Below are positions 18,016 to 25,676 of a stretch of DNA of 64,000 nucleotides, piece after piece. The DNA is taken from NCBI GenBank assembly GCA_029782335.1, contig JAKOVA010000053.1, forward strand, positions 1 to 64,000, given 5' to 3'. Source of the stretch: Actinomycetes bacterium. GTDB lineage: Bacteria; Actinomycetota; Acidimicrobiia; Acidimicrobiales; Microtrichaceae. Position 1 is the first letter of the stretch. Each line of letters opens with the position of its first letter. Under the pieces are notes generated by a model that saw only the letters and a list, made by a program, of their open reading frames with translations, made no database searches and had not been told where the DNA came from. Position numbers and translations under genes: made by a program.

Positions 18016-18213
18016 GGGCACACGGGCCAGCGACCTCTCTGCGATCACGTCAACGACGATGGTGTCCTCCTGACGCTCGCCATCCAACGCTCGGCCTGCA
18101 ACGTGGGTACATCGAACTGCAGTCCGTGATTCGAGCTCCCCGTCGCGGGCACGGCGGGCCCGAACGACCAGCCGGCCCTGCACAGCTCCTGGGACGGCCC
18201 CGCGCCATCACCA

Positions 18214-18272
18214 TGGTGCCCGGGGCGGGGTTCGAACCCGCACGCCCCCTCAGGGACCGAGGGGTTTAAGCC
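18214..18272 (-). repeat. att site 1: displaced 3' half of a tRNA-Leu gene
   Basis: On the minus strand this reads GGCTTAAACCCC, then a variable arm, a T-arm GCGGGTTCGAACCCCGC, and the acceptor strand CCCGGGCACCA with encoded CCA. There is no 5' half to its right, so it cannot be a functional tRNA. The acceptor strand would pair perfectly with the 5' strand of the intact tRNA-Leu at 53773-53779. It shares a 19-nt run around the anticodon with att site 2 and marks the left boundary of the island. Confidence 0.8.
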
Positions 18273-18424
18273 TTCGGTCCACGATGACAGCTGGTGACGG
18301 CCAGGCCGAGCTCGTGCTGCCCAGTAGGCCGTTTCGGGCCTCCAAGCTGGCGTTCGTGACGTCTCGTGCCGCCGAGTGCGAGAGATTCCGAGTAGTTCGC
18401 GACTACTTCCGCGACTACTCGGAC
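18273..18424. repeat. Left-end arm of module 1 (homologous to 41692-41842)
   Basis: Starting directly at the tRNA fragment, this stretch aligns without gaps to the sequence following att site 2, at roughly three quarters identity by eye. Both copies end in GTAGTTCGCGACTA(C/T)TTCCGCGACTAC, beginning exactly 119 bp from the att edge in each. That block contains two direct copies of CGCGACTA. It looks like a terminal arm of an integrative element; the coding frames within it are poor. Confidence 0.75.
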
Positions 18425-18491
18425 CGGCAGCGCCTCAAATATTCGGAGCTGTTCGTCGAGTCGCTGCCTCGACCGCTTCCGGAGCCCGGCG

Positions 18492-18965
18492 TCAGCGTGG
18501 CCGTTCCTTGACCTCGGCTTTGAGCAGCGAGACGACCTCGGCGATCCGGGCCGCTCGCTCGTCCGGCCGGCGTGACGCCCCGTCGATCCAGCGCAGATAG
18601 GCGCGACGGTAGAACTGGGCGAGACCGTCGAAGAAGGCGCCGGCGAGCGGTTCGGCGTCGAGCGCTTCGGCCAGATCCTCGGGGAGGTCGTGGCGTTGTG
18701 GTCCTTCTGGCCAGAGGACCACGTCGACCTGGTCTCCCGGTGCGATGCCGCAGTCGCGTCGCCATGCCGGTCCGAGCAGGATGGCCCATCCATCATCGAG
18801 GGGCTCGACAACTGCGCGCACTGCCATTCCGTTCACGGTCCCGGCCACGGGGTGCGCCGGTTTGCGGCCCCAAGCCTCATCCGGAGCGAACGGGAGCGGG
18901 ACGAGCACCCGCCGCTTCGGGCCCTGGACGACGGTCGTGGTGTAGGACCTCTGCGAATCGCTCAT
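18492..18965 (-). CDS. DUF1905/YdeI-OmpD-associated domain protein
   Basis: A 157-residue cytoplasmic protein. Residues 5-90 form a DUF1905 beta-barrel-like domain (VLVPLPFAPDEAWG, PVAGTVNGMAVRAVVEPL). The C-terminal helical part has LPEDLAEALDAEPLAGAFFD and RRAYLRWIDGA, as in PF13376 (bacteriocin-protection YdeI/OmpD-associated). The biochemical role of the family is not settled. It is the first gene inside module 1, transcribed toward the left end and followed by the conserved arm. Confidence 0.75.
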   Translation of the reverse strand: MSDSQRSYTTTVVQGPKRRVLVPLPFAPDEAWGRKPAHPVAGTVNGMAVRAVVEPLDDGWAILLGPAWRRDCGIAPGDQVDVVLWPEGPQRHDLPEDLAEALDAEPLAGAFFDGLAQFYRRAYLRWIDGASRRPDERAARIAEVVSLLKAEVKERPR

Positions 18966-19023
18966 CGCCGGCCATTCTCGCGGGAGCCCAAATTCGATGC
19001 CGGACCGGTCGGCGGCTCGTAGT

Positions 19024-20376
19024 TCAGAGCATGGAGCCGAGATCGGAGCCGACGGTCGGGTAGGCGGCGGTCATCGACTTGAGTTGGCGGGTCGTGATCC
19101 CGAGTTTGATCGCGAGCCCGCACAGGTTGATGAGTTCGGCGTAGTCGGGGCCGAGCATGTGGGCGCCGACGATGGTGTCGGTGGTGGGGTCGACGAGGAT
19201 CTTGGTGGCTGCGGTCGTCTCGCCGGTCCGATAGCTGGAGTACCAGCCGCTGGTGTCGGTGAATCGGACATCGATGTCCAGCCCGCGGTCGCGGGCCTCG
19301 TGCTCGAGCAGCCCGACCCGGGCGAGCTCGGGGATGGTGAACACTGCGGTGGGCACCCCCCGGTAGTCCGGCACGGTCCGGCGACCGTTGACCATGTTGG
19401 ACACGGCGACCTTGCCTTCGAACACCGCGACCGGGGTGAGCGCCATCGCGTCGGTGTCCGCAGCATCACCGGCAGCCCACACCGCCGGGTTGGTCGTGCT
19501 CTGCAGATGCGCTTCGACGGTGACGCCGCGGTCGGTATGCGCCACGCCGGCGTGGTCGAGGCCGAGGGCGCCGAGCTGCGGGACACGTCCGGCGCCGTGC
19601 ACGACGAGGTCGGCATCGATGTTCGCTTCGCCCTCGGGGGTGTCGAGCCGGACACGTTGGCCAGAGGCGAGCTCGTCGATGCTCACGGTCGTGGATCGGG
19701 TTCGGACGTCGATGCCGACCGTGGCGCTCCTGGCGATGAGCAGGTCGACGAGGTCCGGGTCGAAGCGCTTCAACGGACGCTCGCCGCGGTCGAGGATCGT
19801 GACCGCGGAGCCGGCTCGGGCGGCGATGTGGGCGAACTCGAAGGAGATGAACCCGCCGCCGACGAACACGATGCGGGGTGGGAGCGAGTCGAGGCGCAGG
19901 AACTCGGTGCTGTCGATCATCAGCTCGGCGCCGGGGAATCCGAGGGGTCGGGGGCGGGCGCCGGTGGCGACTAGCGCGTGTCGGCACTCGTGGAGCGTGC
20001 CGGCGACGTCGATCGTCGACGGCGACGTAAACGTGGCAGCACCGTGGAGGGTATCGACACCGTTCGAGGCGAGTTCGCGTTCTGCGTTGCCGGGGGCCGG
20101 GTCGATGAAGCCGCGAGTGTGGCGCATCAGATCGGCCCAGTTGATCGACAGACCGTTCGGGTCGATGCCAATGTCACGCATCAGGTTGGCGGCGTCGATG
20201 ACCTCGGCTCCTCGGCGCAGGATCTTCTTCGGGTCACAGCCGCGAAGGGCGCATGTGCCGCCGTAGGGCAACTCGTCGACGATCGCGGTCCTCCAGCCCG
20301 CCGCGGCCGCCTTGTTCGCCGCCGAGATGCCAGCCATGCCTGCGCCGATGACGAACAGGTCATAACGAGCGGTCAT
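19024..20376 (-). CDS. FAD/NAD(P)-dependent disulfide oxidoreductase
   Basis: A 450-residue pyridine nucleotide-disulfide oxidoreductase. It shows the FAD-binding motif VIGAGMAGISAANKAAAAG, the redox pair in GGTCALRGCDPKK (CX4C), the NAD(P) motif FVGGGFISFEFAHIAARAG, and a dimerisation domain ending YAELINLCGLAIKLGI. It lacks the N-terminal HMA domain and the C-terminal Cys pair of MerA, so it is not a classical mercuric reductase; it belongs with the glutathione-reductase-like branch. Its ATG at 20376 overlaps the stop of the DF-family gene (ATGA), and the pair is divergent from merR, pointing to metal- or thiol-stress induction. Confidence 0.82.
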   Translation of the reverse strand: MTARYDLFVIGAGMAGISAANKAAAAGWRTAIVDELPYGGTCALRGCDPKKILRRGAEVIDAANLMRDIGIDPNGLSINWADLMRHTRGFIDPAPGNAERELASNGVDTLHGAATFTSPSTIDVAGTLHECRHALVATGARPRPLGFPGAELMIDSTEFLRLDSLPPRIVFVGGGFISFEFAHIAARAGSAVTILDRGERPLKRFDPDLVDLLIARSATVGIDVRTRSTTVSIDELASGQRVRLDTPEGEANIDADLVVHGAGRVPQLGALGLDHAGVAHTDRGVTVEAHLQSTTNPAVWAAGDAADTDAMALTPVAVFEGKVAVSNMVNGRRTVPDYRGVPTAVFTIPELARVGLLEHEARDRGLDIDVRFTDTSGWYSSYRTGETTAATKILVDPTTDTIVGAHMLGPDYAELINLCGLAIKLGITTRQLKSMTAAYPTVGSDLGSML

Positions 20377-20666
20377 CGGCTGAACACCTCGATGAGCGAG
20401 TCGAGCGACGGCGCGCCCTCGACCTCGTCGCCGCTGCGGTAGAGGCGACACGCCAACGACGGACCCGCTCCACCGAACGGGTCGACGCCACCGACCAGGA
20501 TCGTCGGGGATCCGCTCATCGCCGAACGCTCTGCTTCGTCGGCAGTGGCGACCTCGTGCTCGCGGACCGTCGCCGCTGCACCGGTCCGTTCGAGAGCGAT
20601 GGCGATGCGTTCACGAGCGACGGCGAGGTTGGGACAGTCCGCGACGTGGAGCAGGTCGATGCGCAT
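20373..20666 (-). CDS. DF-family thioredoxin-like small protein
   Basis: A 97-residue thioredoxin-fold protein starting MRIDLLHVADCPN at the ATG at 20666. The DCPN site corresponds to the redox position that in relatives can be selenocysteine ('DF family (seleno)protein'); here it is a normal cysteine codon. GSPTILVGGVDPF supplies the cis-Pro loop. It is typically found beside MerR regulators and flavin reductases, as here. The start coincides with the predicted transcription start of the MerR-type promoter, so the mRNA would be leaderless. Confidence 0.72.
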   Translation of the reverse strand: MRIDLLHVADCPNLAVARERIAIALERTGAAATVREHEVATADEAERSAMSGSPTILVGGVDPFGGAGPSLACRLYRSGDEVEGAPSLDSLIEVFSR

Positions 20667-20672
20667 ACGCTG

Positions 20673-20704
20673 ACCGTAGAGGTTCCAGTGCACAGGAAGG
20701 TCAA
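20673..20704 (-). promoter_or_regulatory. MerR-type promoter/operator
   Basis: Minus-strand TTGACC (20699-20704) and TACGGT (20673-20678) are separated by 20 bp. That long spacer is typical of promoters activated by MerR-family DNA untwisting. The spacer carries the dyad TTCCaGTGCACaGGAA. Transcription would begin about at 20666, the first base of the DF-family start codon. The same 42-bp gap contains the merR ribosome site on the other strand. Confidence 0.65.
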
Positions 20705-20708
20705 GCAG

Positions 20709-21107
20709 ATGTTGATCGGCGAGCTCGCCCAACGGTCAGGGGTCCCAGCCAAGACGCTGCGCTACTACGAAGACATCGGGCTGCTCGACCCACCACGCCG
20801 CACCGAGTCCGGCTACCGCGACTACGACTCCGATGTCGTCGAACGGCTCATCTTCATCACGTCGTCGAGCGCGTTGGGGCTCACCCTCGGGGAGATCCGC
20901 AGCATCATCGCCCTACGAGACGACGGACAAGTCCCCTGCGGCCACGTCCTGGCCCTGCTCGAACAACACTCGCGTGACATCGACCGCAGGATCTGCGAAC
21001 TCCGCTCGCTGAAAGTCGAGCTCGCCGCGATCGTCGAACGGGGAGCACGACTCGACCCAGCCGACTGTGACCCCGACCGCATCTGCCATCTCATCGGGCC
21101 CAGCTAA
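20709..21107 (+). CDS. MerR-family transcriptional regulator
   Basis: A 132-residue regulator, with ATG at 20709 and AGGAAGG upstream. The N-terminal winged helix reads MLIGELAQRSGVPAKTLRYYEDIGLL, typical of metal-type MerR proteins. A dimerisation helix follows, and a C-terminal segment PADCDPDRICHLIG contains two cysteines that could bind metal, as in the CueR/ZntR/MerR C-terminal loops, with an additional Cys in DGQVPCGHVLALL. It is divergent from the DF-protein/flavoprotein pair and probably activates it. The metal is unknown; divalent or soft-metal sensing fits the Cys positions. Confidence 0.85.
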   Translation: MLIGELAQRSGVPAKTLRYYEDIGLLDPPRRTESGYRDYDSDVVERLIFITSSSALGLTLGEIRSIIALRDDGQVPCGHVLALLEQHSRDIDRRICELRSLKVELAAIVERGARLDPADCDPDRICHLIGPS

Positions 21108-21239
21108 TTCGACACCGTCGAGGTCTTGATCAAGTCGTCAATGAGAGCACCCCCCGCCGGCCCAGTCGTTCCGATCGCAGCATGGAGCGGAGCGATGCGG
21201 CTTGGAGTTCGTCGGGCCCGCGATGGGCCCGCTCCTTGT

Positions 21240-21899
21240 TCAGTGTTCGCTCGGGCTCGAACGGTCGAAGGTGGCGGCACACTCCGGTGAGCAAAACAGG
21301 TGCTCGATACCGGCGGCGGTGCGGGTAGCCGCAGCGTGGGAGCGGGTGACCGCCATCTGGCAGATGGGGTCGACGGCACGGTCCGGTAGCGCAGGGCACG
21401 AGGTGATGGCGTAGAGATCGATCGGTTCGGGGAAGCTGCGAAGCGATGTTGGTCCGAGCGCAGCGACGGCCATGCCGGCGTGCTCTGCGGCGTCGGCGAC
21501 CACAGCGGTGGCGACCACTTGGTCGGGTTGCGCGAGGGCGGCGATCCGGGCAGCGACGTTGACGGTGGCACCGAACCAGTCTCCGCCGCGTTCCACGACG
21601 GGTCCGTGGTGGAGTCCGATGCGCAGGAGTGGGAAGGCGGCTTCGTGATCGGCGAGGTGGCAGATCCGCCCGGCGAGAGCGAGCGCGTCGTGCGAGCTGG
21701 TCGAGACCAGCATGACGGCGTCGCCGAGGCCCTTGACCAGCTGGTCACCGTCTCCGAGAGAGATGGTGGTGAGATCGCAGAGCCGTTCAGCGAGGTCGGC
21801 GGCAGTCTCGTCGCCGTGGGTGGCGGTGGCAACGGTGAAGCCGGCGAGGTCGATGAACACGACGGTTCGCTCGAGGGCGGTCGGGGCAGTGTCGGTCAC
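21240..21899 (-). CDS. Class III nucleotide cyclase fused to a YHS domain
   Basis: A 219-residue protein with GTG start (21899) overlapping the lspA stop (GTGA). Residues about 8-165 form a cyclase catalytic domain. The metal-binding Asp is in VFIDLAGFT, the second Asp and substrate-specifying Lys in LVKGLGDAVM, and the transition-state Asn/Arg in VNVAARIAAL. Residues about 175-215 (DPICQMAVTRS, then EHLFCSPECAATF) match a YHS domain, a small Cys-containing module linked to metal handling. All catalytic positions are present, so cAMP synthesis is plausible. A soluble cyclase-YHS protein at the end of a metal-efflux operon suggests a metal-responsive second messenger. Confidence 0.8.
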   Translation of the reverse strand: MTDTAPTALERTVVFIDLAGFTVATATHGDETAADLAERLCDLTTISLGDGDQLVKGLGDAVMLVSTSSHDALALAGRICHLADHEAAFPLLRIGLHHGPVVERGGDWFGATVNVAARIAALAQPDQVVATAVVADAAEHAGMAVAALGPTSLRSFPEPIDLYAITSCPALPDRAVDPICQMAVTRSHAAATRTAAGIEHLFCSPECAATFDRSSPSEH

Positions 21900-22378
21900 G
21901 GTTCAGCCGCTGACTCGTGGGGCGCGGCGCGCCAGCTGGTGACGGCGAGGACGATGCCTCCGCAGACGATGGCGACATCGGCGAGGTTGAAGGTCGGCCA
22001 CCAGCCTGTGTAGAGCATGTCGACGACAGTGCCGGCTTGTGACCGGTCGATGACGTTCGCCAGTGCGCCGCCGATGACGACGCCCGCTGCGATGTAGCTG
22101 GCGAACATGCCGCGCCACGCTGCCACGGCGATTCCGACGGCGACGGCGCCGGTGAGGGTGAGGACCAGCCACGTTGGGGTGCTGGTGCCCATGCCGAACG
22201 CAACACCGGGGTTGTAGGAAAGGCGGAGATCGAGCGGGCCCGGAAGGTCGATGTCTCGGTCGGCGAGCGCTGCGCTCGCCGCGATCTTGGTGGCGAGGTC
22301 GATGGCGATCACGGCAGCCGCAGTGGCCATGAGGATGGTGTGCTTGCGTCGAGACGGGCCGGAGAGGTCGGTGGTCAT
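21896..22378 (-). CDS. lspA: Signal peptidase II (lipoprotein signal peptidase)
   Basis: A 160-residue protein with four membrane segments and the LspA aspartates in ALANVIDRSQAGTVVDML and FNLADVAIV, plus the SYNPGVAFG motif. It cleaves lipoprotein signal peptides at the lipobox cysteine in the membrane. It is coupled by ATGA/GTGA overlaps to the upstream P-type ATPase and downstream cyclase genes. Extra lspA copies beside metal-exporting ATPases are a known recurring arrangement. Several lipoproteins sit in the same island (28264, 28666, 36976 and others), so it may process them. Confidence 0.9.
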   Translation of the reverse strand: MTTDLSGPSRRKHTILMATAAAVIAIDLATKIAASAALADRDIDLPGPLDLRLSYNPGVAFGMGTSTPTWLVLTLTGAVAVGIAVAAWRGMFASYIAAGVVIGGALANVIDRSQAGTVVDMLYTGWWPTFNLADVAIVCGGIVLAVTSWRAAPHESAAEP

Positions 22379-24315
22379 TTGCGGGCGAGCCGGAGCCCGT
22401 TGGCGATCACGGCGAGCTCGGACAGCTCGTGTGCGAGCACTGCGACCGGGAGGGCGAACACACCGAAGAGAGCGCCCGGGACCAGGACTGCGAGGATGAC
22501 GAGGCTGAGCGCTATGTTCTGTGCGACGACGCGATGGGTTCGGCGACCGATGCGCAGCGCTTCGGTGAGCTTGGACAGGTCGTCGGCCATGAGTGCGACG
22601 TCGGCGGTTTCGAGGGCGACGTCGCTGCCGGCGGTCCCCATCGCGATCCCGACCGAGGCTGCGGCGAGGGCGGGCGCGTCGTTGACGCCGTCGCCAACCA
22701 TGCCGACGTGCCCGCTGCGGGCGAGTTCGGTGATGAGCCGGGACTTGTCGTCGGGTTTGAGGTGGGCGTGGACCTCGTCGATGCCGACCTGGTTTGCGAC
22801 TGCGGCGCCGGTGCGGGCGTTGTCGCCGGTGAGCATGACGATCCGTTCGACCCCCTCACGGCGGAGTTCGGCGATGGCGTCGGCTGCTTGTGGACGGAGG
22901 ACATCGGCGATGCCGATCACGCCGACGATCCGGTCATCCACTGCGGCGGCGATGGCGGTTTGGCCGGAGGTCTCGAGTTGCTCGATGCGGTCGCGAAGTG
23001 CGGTGAGGGCGAGCCCCCGGTCCTCCATGAGGGCGGGCGACCCGACAAGGTACTGATGACCGTCCGCGGCGGCTTGGGCGCCGGCGCCGATGAGGGCCTC
23101 GAAGGTGTCACTGGCCGATGGGGTGGCGATGTCGAGCTCGCGAGCCCGGATCATCACGGCTTTGGCGAGGGGATGCTCGGAACGCTGCTCGACCACCGCC
23201 GCAGCCGACAGCACTGTCTGCTCGGTCTCACCGGTGGCTGGGAGGGTCTCGACGACTCGAGGCTGACCCTGGGTAAGGGTGCCGGTCTTGTCGAGCGCCA
23301 ACACGGTGAGCCGGGCGAGCTCTTCGAGGTAGATGCCGCCCTTGATCAGGATCCCCTTGCGGCTGGCGTTGCCGATGGCGGCCACGTAGCTCACCGGGAT
23401 CGAGATCACCAGCGCGCACGGTGCCGCAGCGACGATCACCGTCGCTGCTCGGGCCACCCATTCGGAGAAGTCACCAGTGAGCAACCCGCCGCCCAGTCCG
23501 ACAGCGAACCCGACGGCGAGCACGGTCGGTGAGTACCGGCGGGCAAAGCGGTCCATGAACTTCTCGCCTCGACCCTTCTGCTCCTGGGCTTCGCTGACGA
23601 GGTGCACGATCTTGGCCAGTGTGTTGTCGGCCGAGGTCGCCGTTGCCTCCACCACGAGCGCTCCGGTGGTGTTGAGTGTCCCGGCGAAAACCTTGTCGCC
23701 GGCCTGCTTGTCGACCGGCGCCGATTCGCCGGTGATCGCAGCCTCGTTGAGCGCGGAGCGGCCCTCGACGATGGCGCCGTCGGTGCCGACTCCTTCGCCG
23801 GGTCGGACGACGAACCGGTCGCCCACCGCAAGCGCATCCAGGGCGACCTCTTCTTCGACACCGTCACGGACCCGCATCACTCGTTTCGGGGCGAGGTCCA
23901 TCAGCGCCCGGATGGCGTTGCGGGTGCGGTCCTCGGTGAACTCTTCGAGCGCTTCGGAGATCGAGTACAAGAACGCCAGCGTGGCCGCCTCGCCCCACTC
24001 GCCCAGCCCAGCTGCAGCGAGGGTGCCCACCGTCATCAACAGTTCGATGCCGATCACCCGTTCGCGTACCAGCTCGTTGACCGCTTCGAGAGCGAAGAAC
24101 CGCAGCCCTGCCAGCGTCGCGACCACATACAGCCCGGTGACCGCGACGTCGGGGGCGTCGAAGCGGCCGGCAACGAACCCGACGACCAGCAGCAGCCCGG
24201 CGAGCGCCGACCAGCGCACTTCTCGGCTCTGCCACACGTGCGCTACGCCGTCACCATCGTCGTCTGCGTCGTCGCGATCACCGACGACGGACCGAACGGG
24301 AGGTGTGGCGCTCAT
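22375..24315 (-). CDS. P1B-type heavy-metal-transporting ATPase
   Basis: A 646-residue ATPase; the ATG at 24315 overlaps the regulator stop (ATGA) and is preferred to 24339. Motifs appear in order: the TGES actuator loop in AAITGESAPVDKQ, the transmembrane metal motif AAAPCALVIS, DKTGTLTQG (phosphorylated Asp), and the hinge MVGDGVNDAPALA. The last membrane segment reads HELSELAVIANGLRL. It resembles CadA/ZntA exporters but has APC where they have CPC, and the N-terminal HMA metal-binding domain is missing, replaced by an acidic stretch with DDADDDGDGVAH. Export of zinc, cadmium or lead is likely given its CmtR-like regulator; exact metal is unknown. Confidence 0.88.
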   Translation of the reverse strand: MSATPPVRSVVGDRDDADDDGDGVAHVWQSREVRWSALAGLLLVVGFVAGRFDAPDVAVTGLYVVATLAGLRFFALEAVNELVRERVIGIELLMTVGTLAAAGLGEWGEAATLAFLYSISEALEEFTEDRTRNAIRALMDLAPKRVMRVRDGVEEEVALDALAVGDRFVVRPGEGVGTDGAIVEGRSALNEAAITGESAPVDKQAGDKVFAGTLNTTGALVVEATATSADNTLAKIVHLVSEAQEQKGRGEKFMDRFARRYSPTVLAVGFAVGLGGGLLTGDFSEWVARAATVIVAAAPCALVISIPVSYVAAIGNASRKGILIKGGIYLEELARLTVLALDKTGTLTQGQPRVVETLPATGETEQTVLSAAAVVEQRSEHPLAKAVMIRARELDIATPSASDTFEALIGAGAQAAADGHQYLVGSPALMEDRGLALTALRDRIEQLETSGQTAIAAAVDDRIVGVIGIADVLRPQAADAIAELRREGVERIVMLTGDNARTGAAVANQVGIDEVHAHLKPDDKSRLITELARSGHVGMVGDGVNDAPALAAASVGIAMGTAGSDVALETADVALMADDLSKLTEALRIGRRTHRVVAQNIALSLVILAVLVPGALFGVFALPVAVLAHELSELAVIANGLRLARK

Positions 24316-24725
24316 CGTGTCGCTCGGTAGTTCGGGCACAGCGAGATCTCCACGCCCTCAGACGCCAACAGTTCGGCGCCGGAACGCAACACCGCGACGA
24401 CCTCAGGCCGGGCGATCCGGTAGAAGACCTGACGGCCCTCAGGCCGGTCAGCCACCAACCCGCACGCCTTCAAGCACTGCAGGTGTCCCGAGATGTTGCT
24501 CTGAGAACCCTGCAAGCGTTCCACCAGGTCCGTGACCCGCATCTCGCCTTCGCTCAGCTCGTCGAGAATCGCCAGCCGCACGGGATCGCCGAACCCCCGG
24601 AACAGCTGCGCAGCGAGCTGGACATCGGACGACATCAGCTCGCCCGACGCACCCCGGACCGCCGTGGCCGTCGCTCGACCGCCTTTCGCAGCTTGCACAC
24701 TCTCGGACGAACGAAGCAACGGCAT
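24312..24725 (-). CDS. ArsR-family metal sensor, CmtR-like
   Basis: A 137-residue winged-helix repressor, first gene of a four-gene operon with the ATPase, lspA and cyclase-YHS genes. The recognition helix region reads QGSQSNISGHLQCLKACGLV. The CX3C pair there matches Cys57/Cys61 of mycobacterial CmtR, which binds Cd(II)/Pb(II), and a third Cys lies in the tail at ISLCPNY, as in CmtR's Cys102. It should repress the operon and release on metal binding. A predicted promoter places transcription start at the ATG, so this would be a leaderless message. Confidence 0.83.
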   Translation of the reverse strand: MPLLRSSESVQAAKGGRATATAVRGASGELMSSDVQLAAQLFRGFGDPVRLAILDELSEGEMRVTDLVERLQGSQSNISGHLQCLKACGLVADRPEGRQVFYRIARPEVVAVLRSGAELLASEGVEISLCPNYRATR

Positions 24726-24731
24726 ACAGCG

Positions 24732-24759
24732 ATGATAACGGCGAATACCGTAGAGTCAA
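24732..24759 (-). promoter_or_regulatory. Promoter of the CmtR-like/ATPase operon
   Basis: Minus-strand TTGACT (24754-24759) and TATCAT (24732-24737), 16 bp apart, place transcription start at about 24725, the A of the start codon. The spacer holds an imperfect dyad (ACGG-N6-CCGT), a likely operator. The -10 to ATG stretch, ATCATCGCTGTATG, closely resembles the second CmtR-like gene's promoter. Confidence 0.6.
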
Positions 24760-24869
24760 TTATTCCAGCCTCTACCGGTTCTGACCGGTGCGACGGCCAT
24801 CGTCTTCTGCTAAGAGCGCTGCACCGGCTGGGGTGGCCGCATCGCAGTCGGGCCGCAGTGTTCGGTCGT

Positions 24870-25580
24870 TCAGCCGAGACCGGTCGACACGAGCGCGAAG
24901 AGGGCGAAACCGCCGAGCAGCGCCACGCTGGAGGCTCGTGTGTCCTCGCTCGCTTCGTGGGCTTCGGCGATCATGTCCTCGAACACCGCAACGGTGAACA
25001 AGCCCGCGGCGGCCACCAGCGCCGCACGTTGCGCCGATTCACTCGCTTCGCGCAGCATCAGGTAGGACAGCACCGATCCTGCGACGACGGGGAGCACCAG
25101 GGTCGCTGCCCGCAGGAGCCTTCTGCGTCGGGGGACGCCGTTGGCTTCGAAGGTGCTCGTCGTCGCCAAGCCCTCAGGAACATCGGCGAGGACCTGTCCA
25201 ACCGCCAACGCCAGACCCAGACTGGCCGTGACGGCCGAACCTGAGCCGATCAGGAGGCCGTCCGCGAAGAGGTCGGTGGCGACCGCGAGGTAGATCATCC
25301 ACATCTGTGTCCCGCCACCGACTCGACGCTCGATCGCTGCTTGCGCGAGGAGGTACACGATTCCGCCAGCGAGGAACGACGCTGCGATCTGCACACCCGA
25401 CAGCACCTGGAGCGCTTCGGGCATGATCTCGATCGCCACGACCGCGACCACGATGCCGGCGGCCGCATGCAACGCTCGGTTCCGCCACCTGTCCGATGGC
25501 GAGAACAGCTCGGCGGTGAGCGAGCCGGCGAAGTTCCCGACGAACGGAAGGAGCGACAGCAGGACGACGTTCAGAAACAC
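24870..25580 (-). CDS. ZIP-family metal transporter-like membrane protein
   Basis: A 236-residue protein with about seven hydrophobic segments. The ZIP signature region is DVPEGLATTSTFEANGVPRRRR, where DVPEG replaces the usual H-x-x-PEG; the next helix carries a second acidic site, VAVFEDMIAEAHEASED. ZIP proteins move divalent metals into the cytoplasm, though some act as exporters. The missing first histidine may change metal preference. It lies 144 bp downstream of the CmtR-like regulator's promoter on the same strand, with its own transcription. Confidence 0.72.
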   Translation of the reverse strand: MFLNVVLLSLLPFVGNFAGSLTAELFSPSDRWRNRALHAAAGIVVAVVAIEIMPEALQVLSGVQIAASFLAGGIVYLLAQAAIERRVGGGTQMWMIYLAVATDLFADGLLIGSGSAVTASLGLALAVGQVLADVPEGLATTSTFEANGVPRRRRLLRAATLVLPVVAGSVLSYLMLREASESAQRAALVAAAGLFTVAVFEDMIAEAHEASEDTRASSVALLGGFALFALVSTGLG

Positions 25581-25676
25581 AGCAAGCCTGTCTGTCGTTT
25601 CCCCGGTAAGACCGCCCGTCCGATTCCGAGAGGTTTGAGGCCATCAGGTGTAAAGGCAGGCACAGCCACAGCCGAG

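Larger units (their letters stand above)
17449..18213. other. 765-bp stretch without an intact gene, left of the island
   Basis: No intact gene is seen between the thioredoxin-like gene and the first tRNA-Leu fragment. ORFs here are short, disagree between frames and lack family sequence. The stretch holds a 13-bp inverted repeat at 17614-17659 and a broken reading frame at about 17755-18015 that may be a decayed DUF222/HNH gene. The sequence is less codon-biased than its neighbours. Confidence 0.6.

Noticed and set aside
18214-18272. A functional tRNA gene
   Set aside because: No 5' half, D-arm or acceptor partner is present next to it; only the anticodon-to-CCA part exists.
18284-18511. 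Short plus-strand ORF (and its counterpart at 41607-41927) as a conserved small gene
   Set aside because: The two copies agree because the DNA arms are homologous. The frame lacks a ribosome site, its ends differ, and substitutions are not concentrated in third positions as far as I can judge. Treated as a terminal arm.
19024-20376. Mercuric reductase (merA)
   Set aside because: No HMA domain, redox motif CALRGC instead of CVNVGC, and no C-terminal cysteine pair; no merB, merT or merP nearby.
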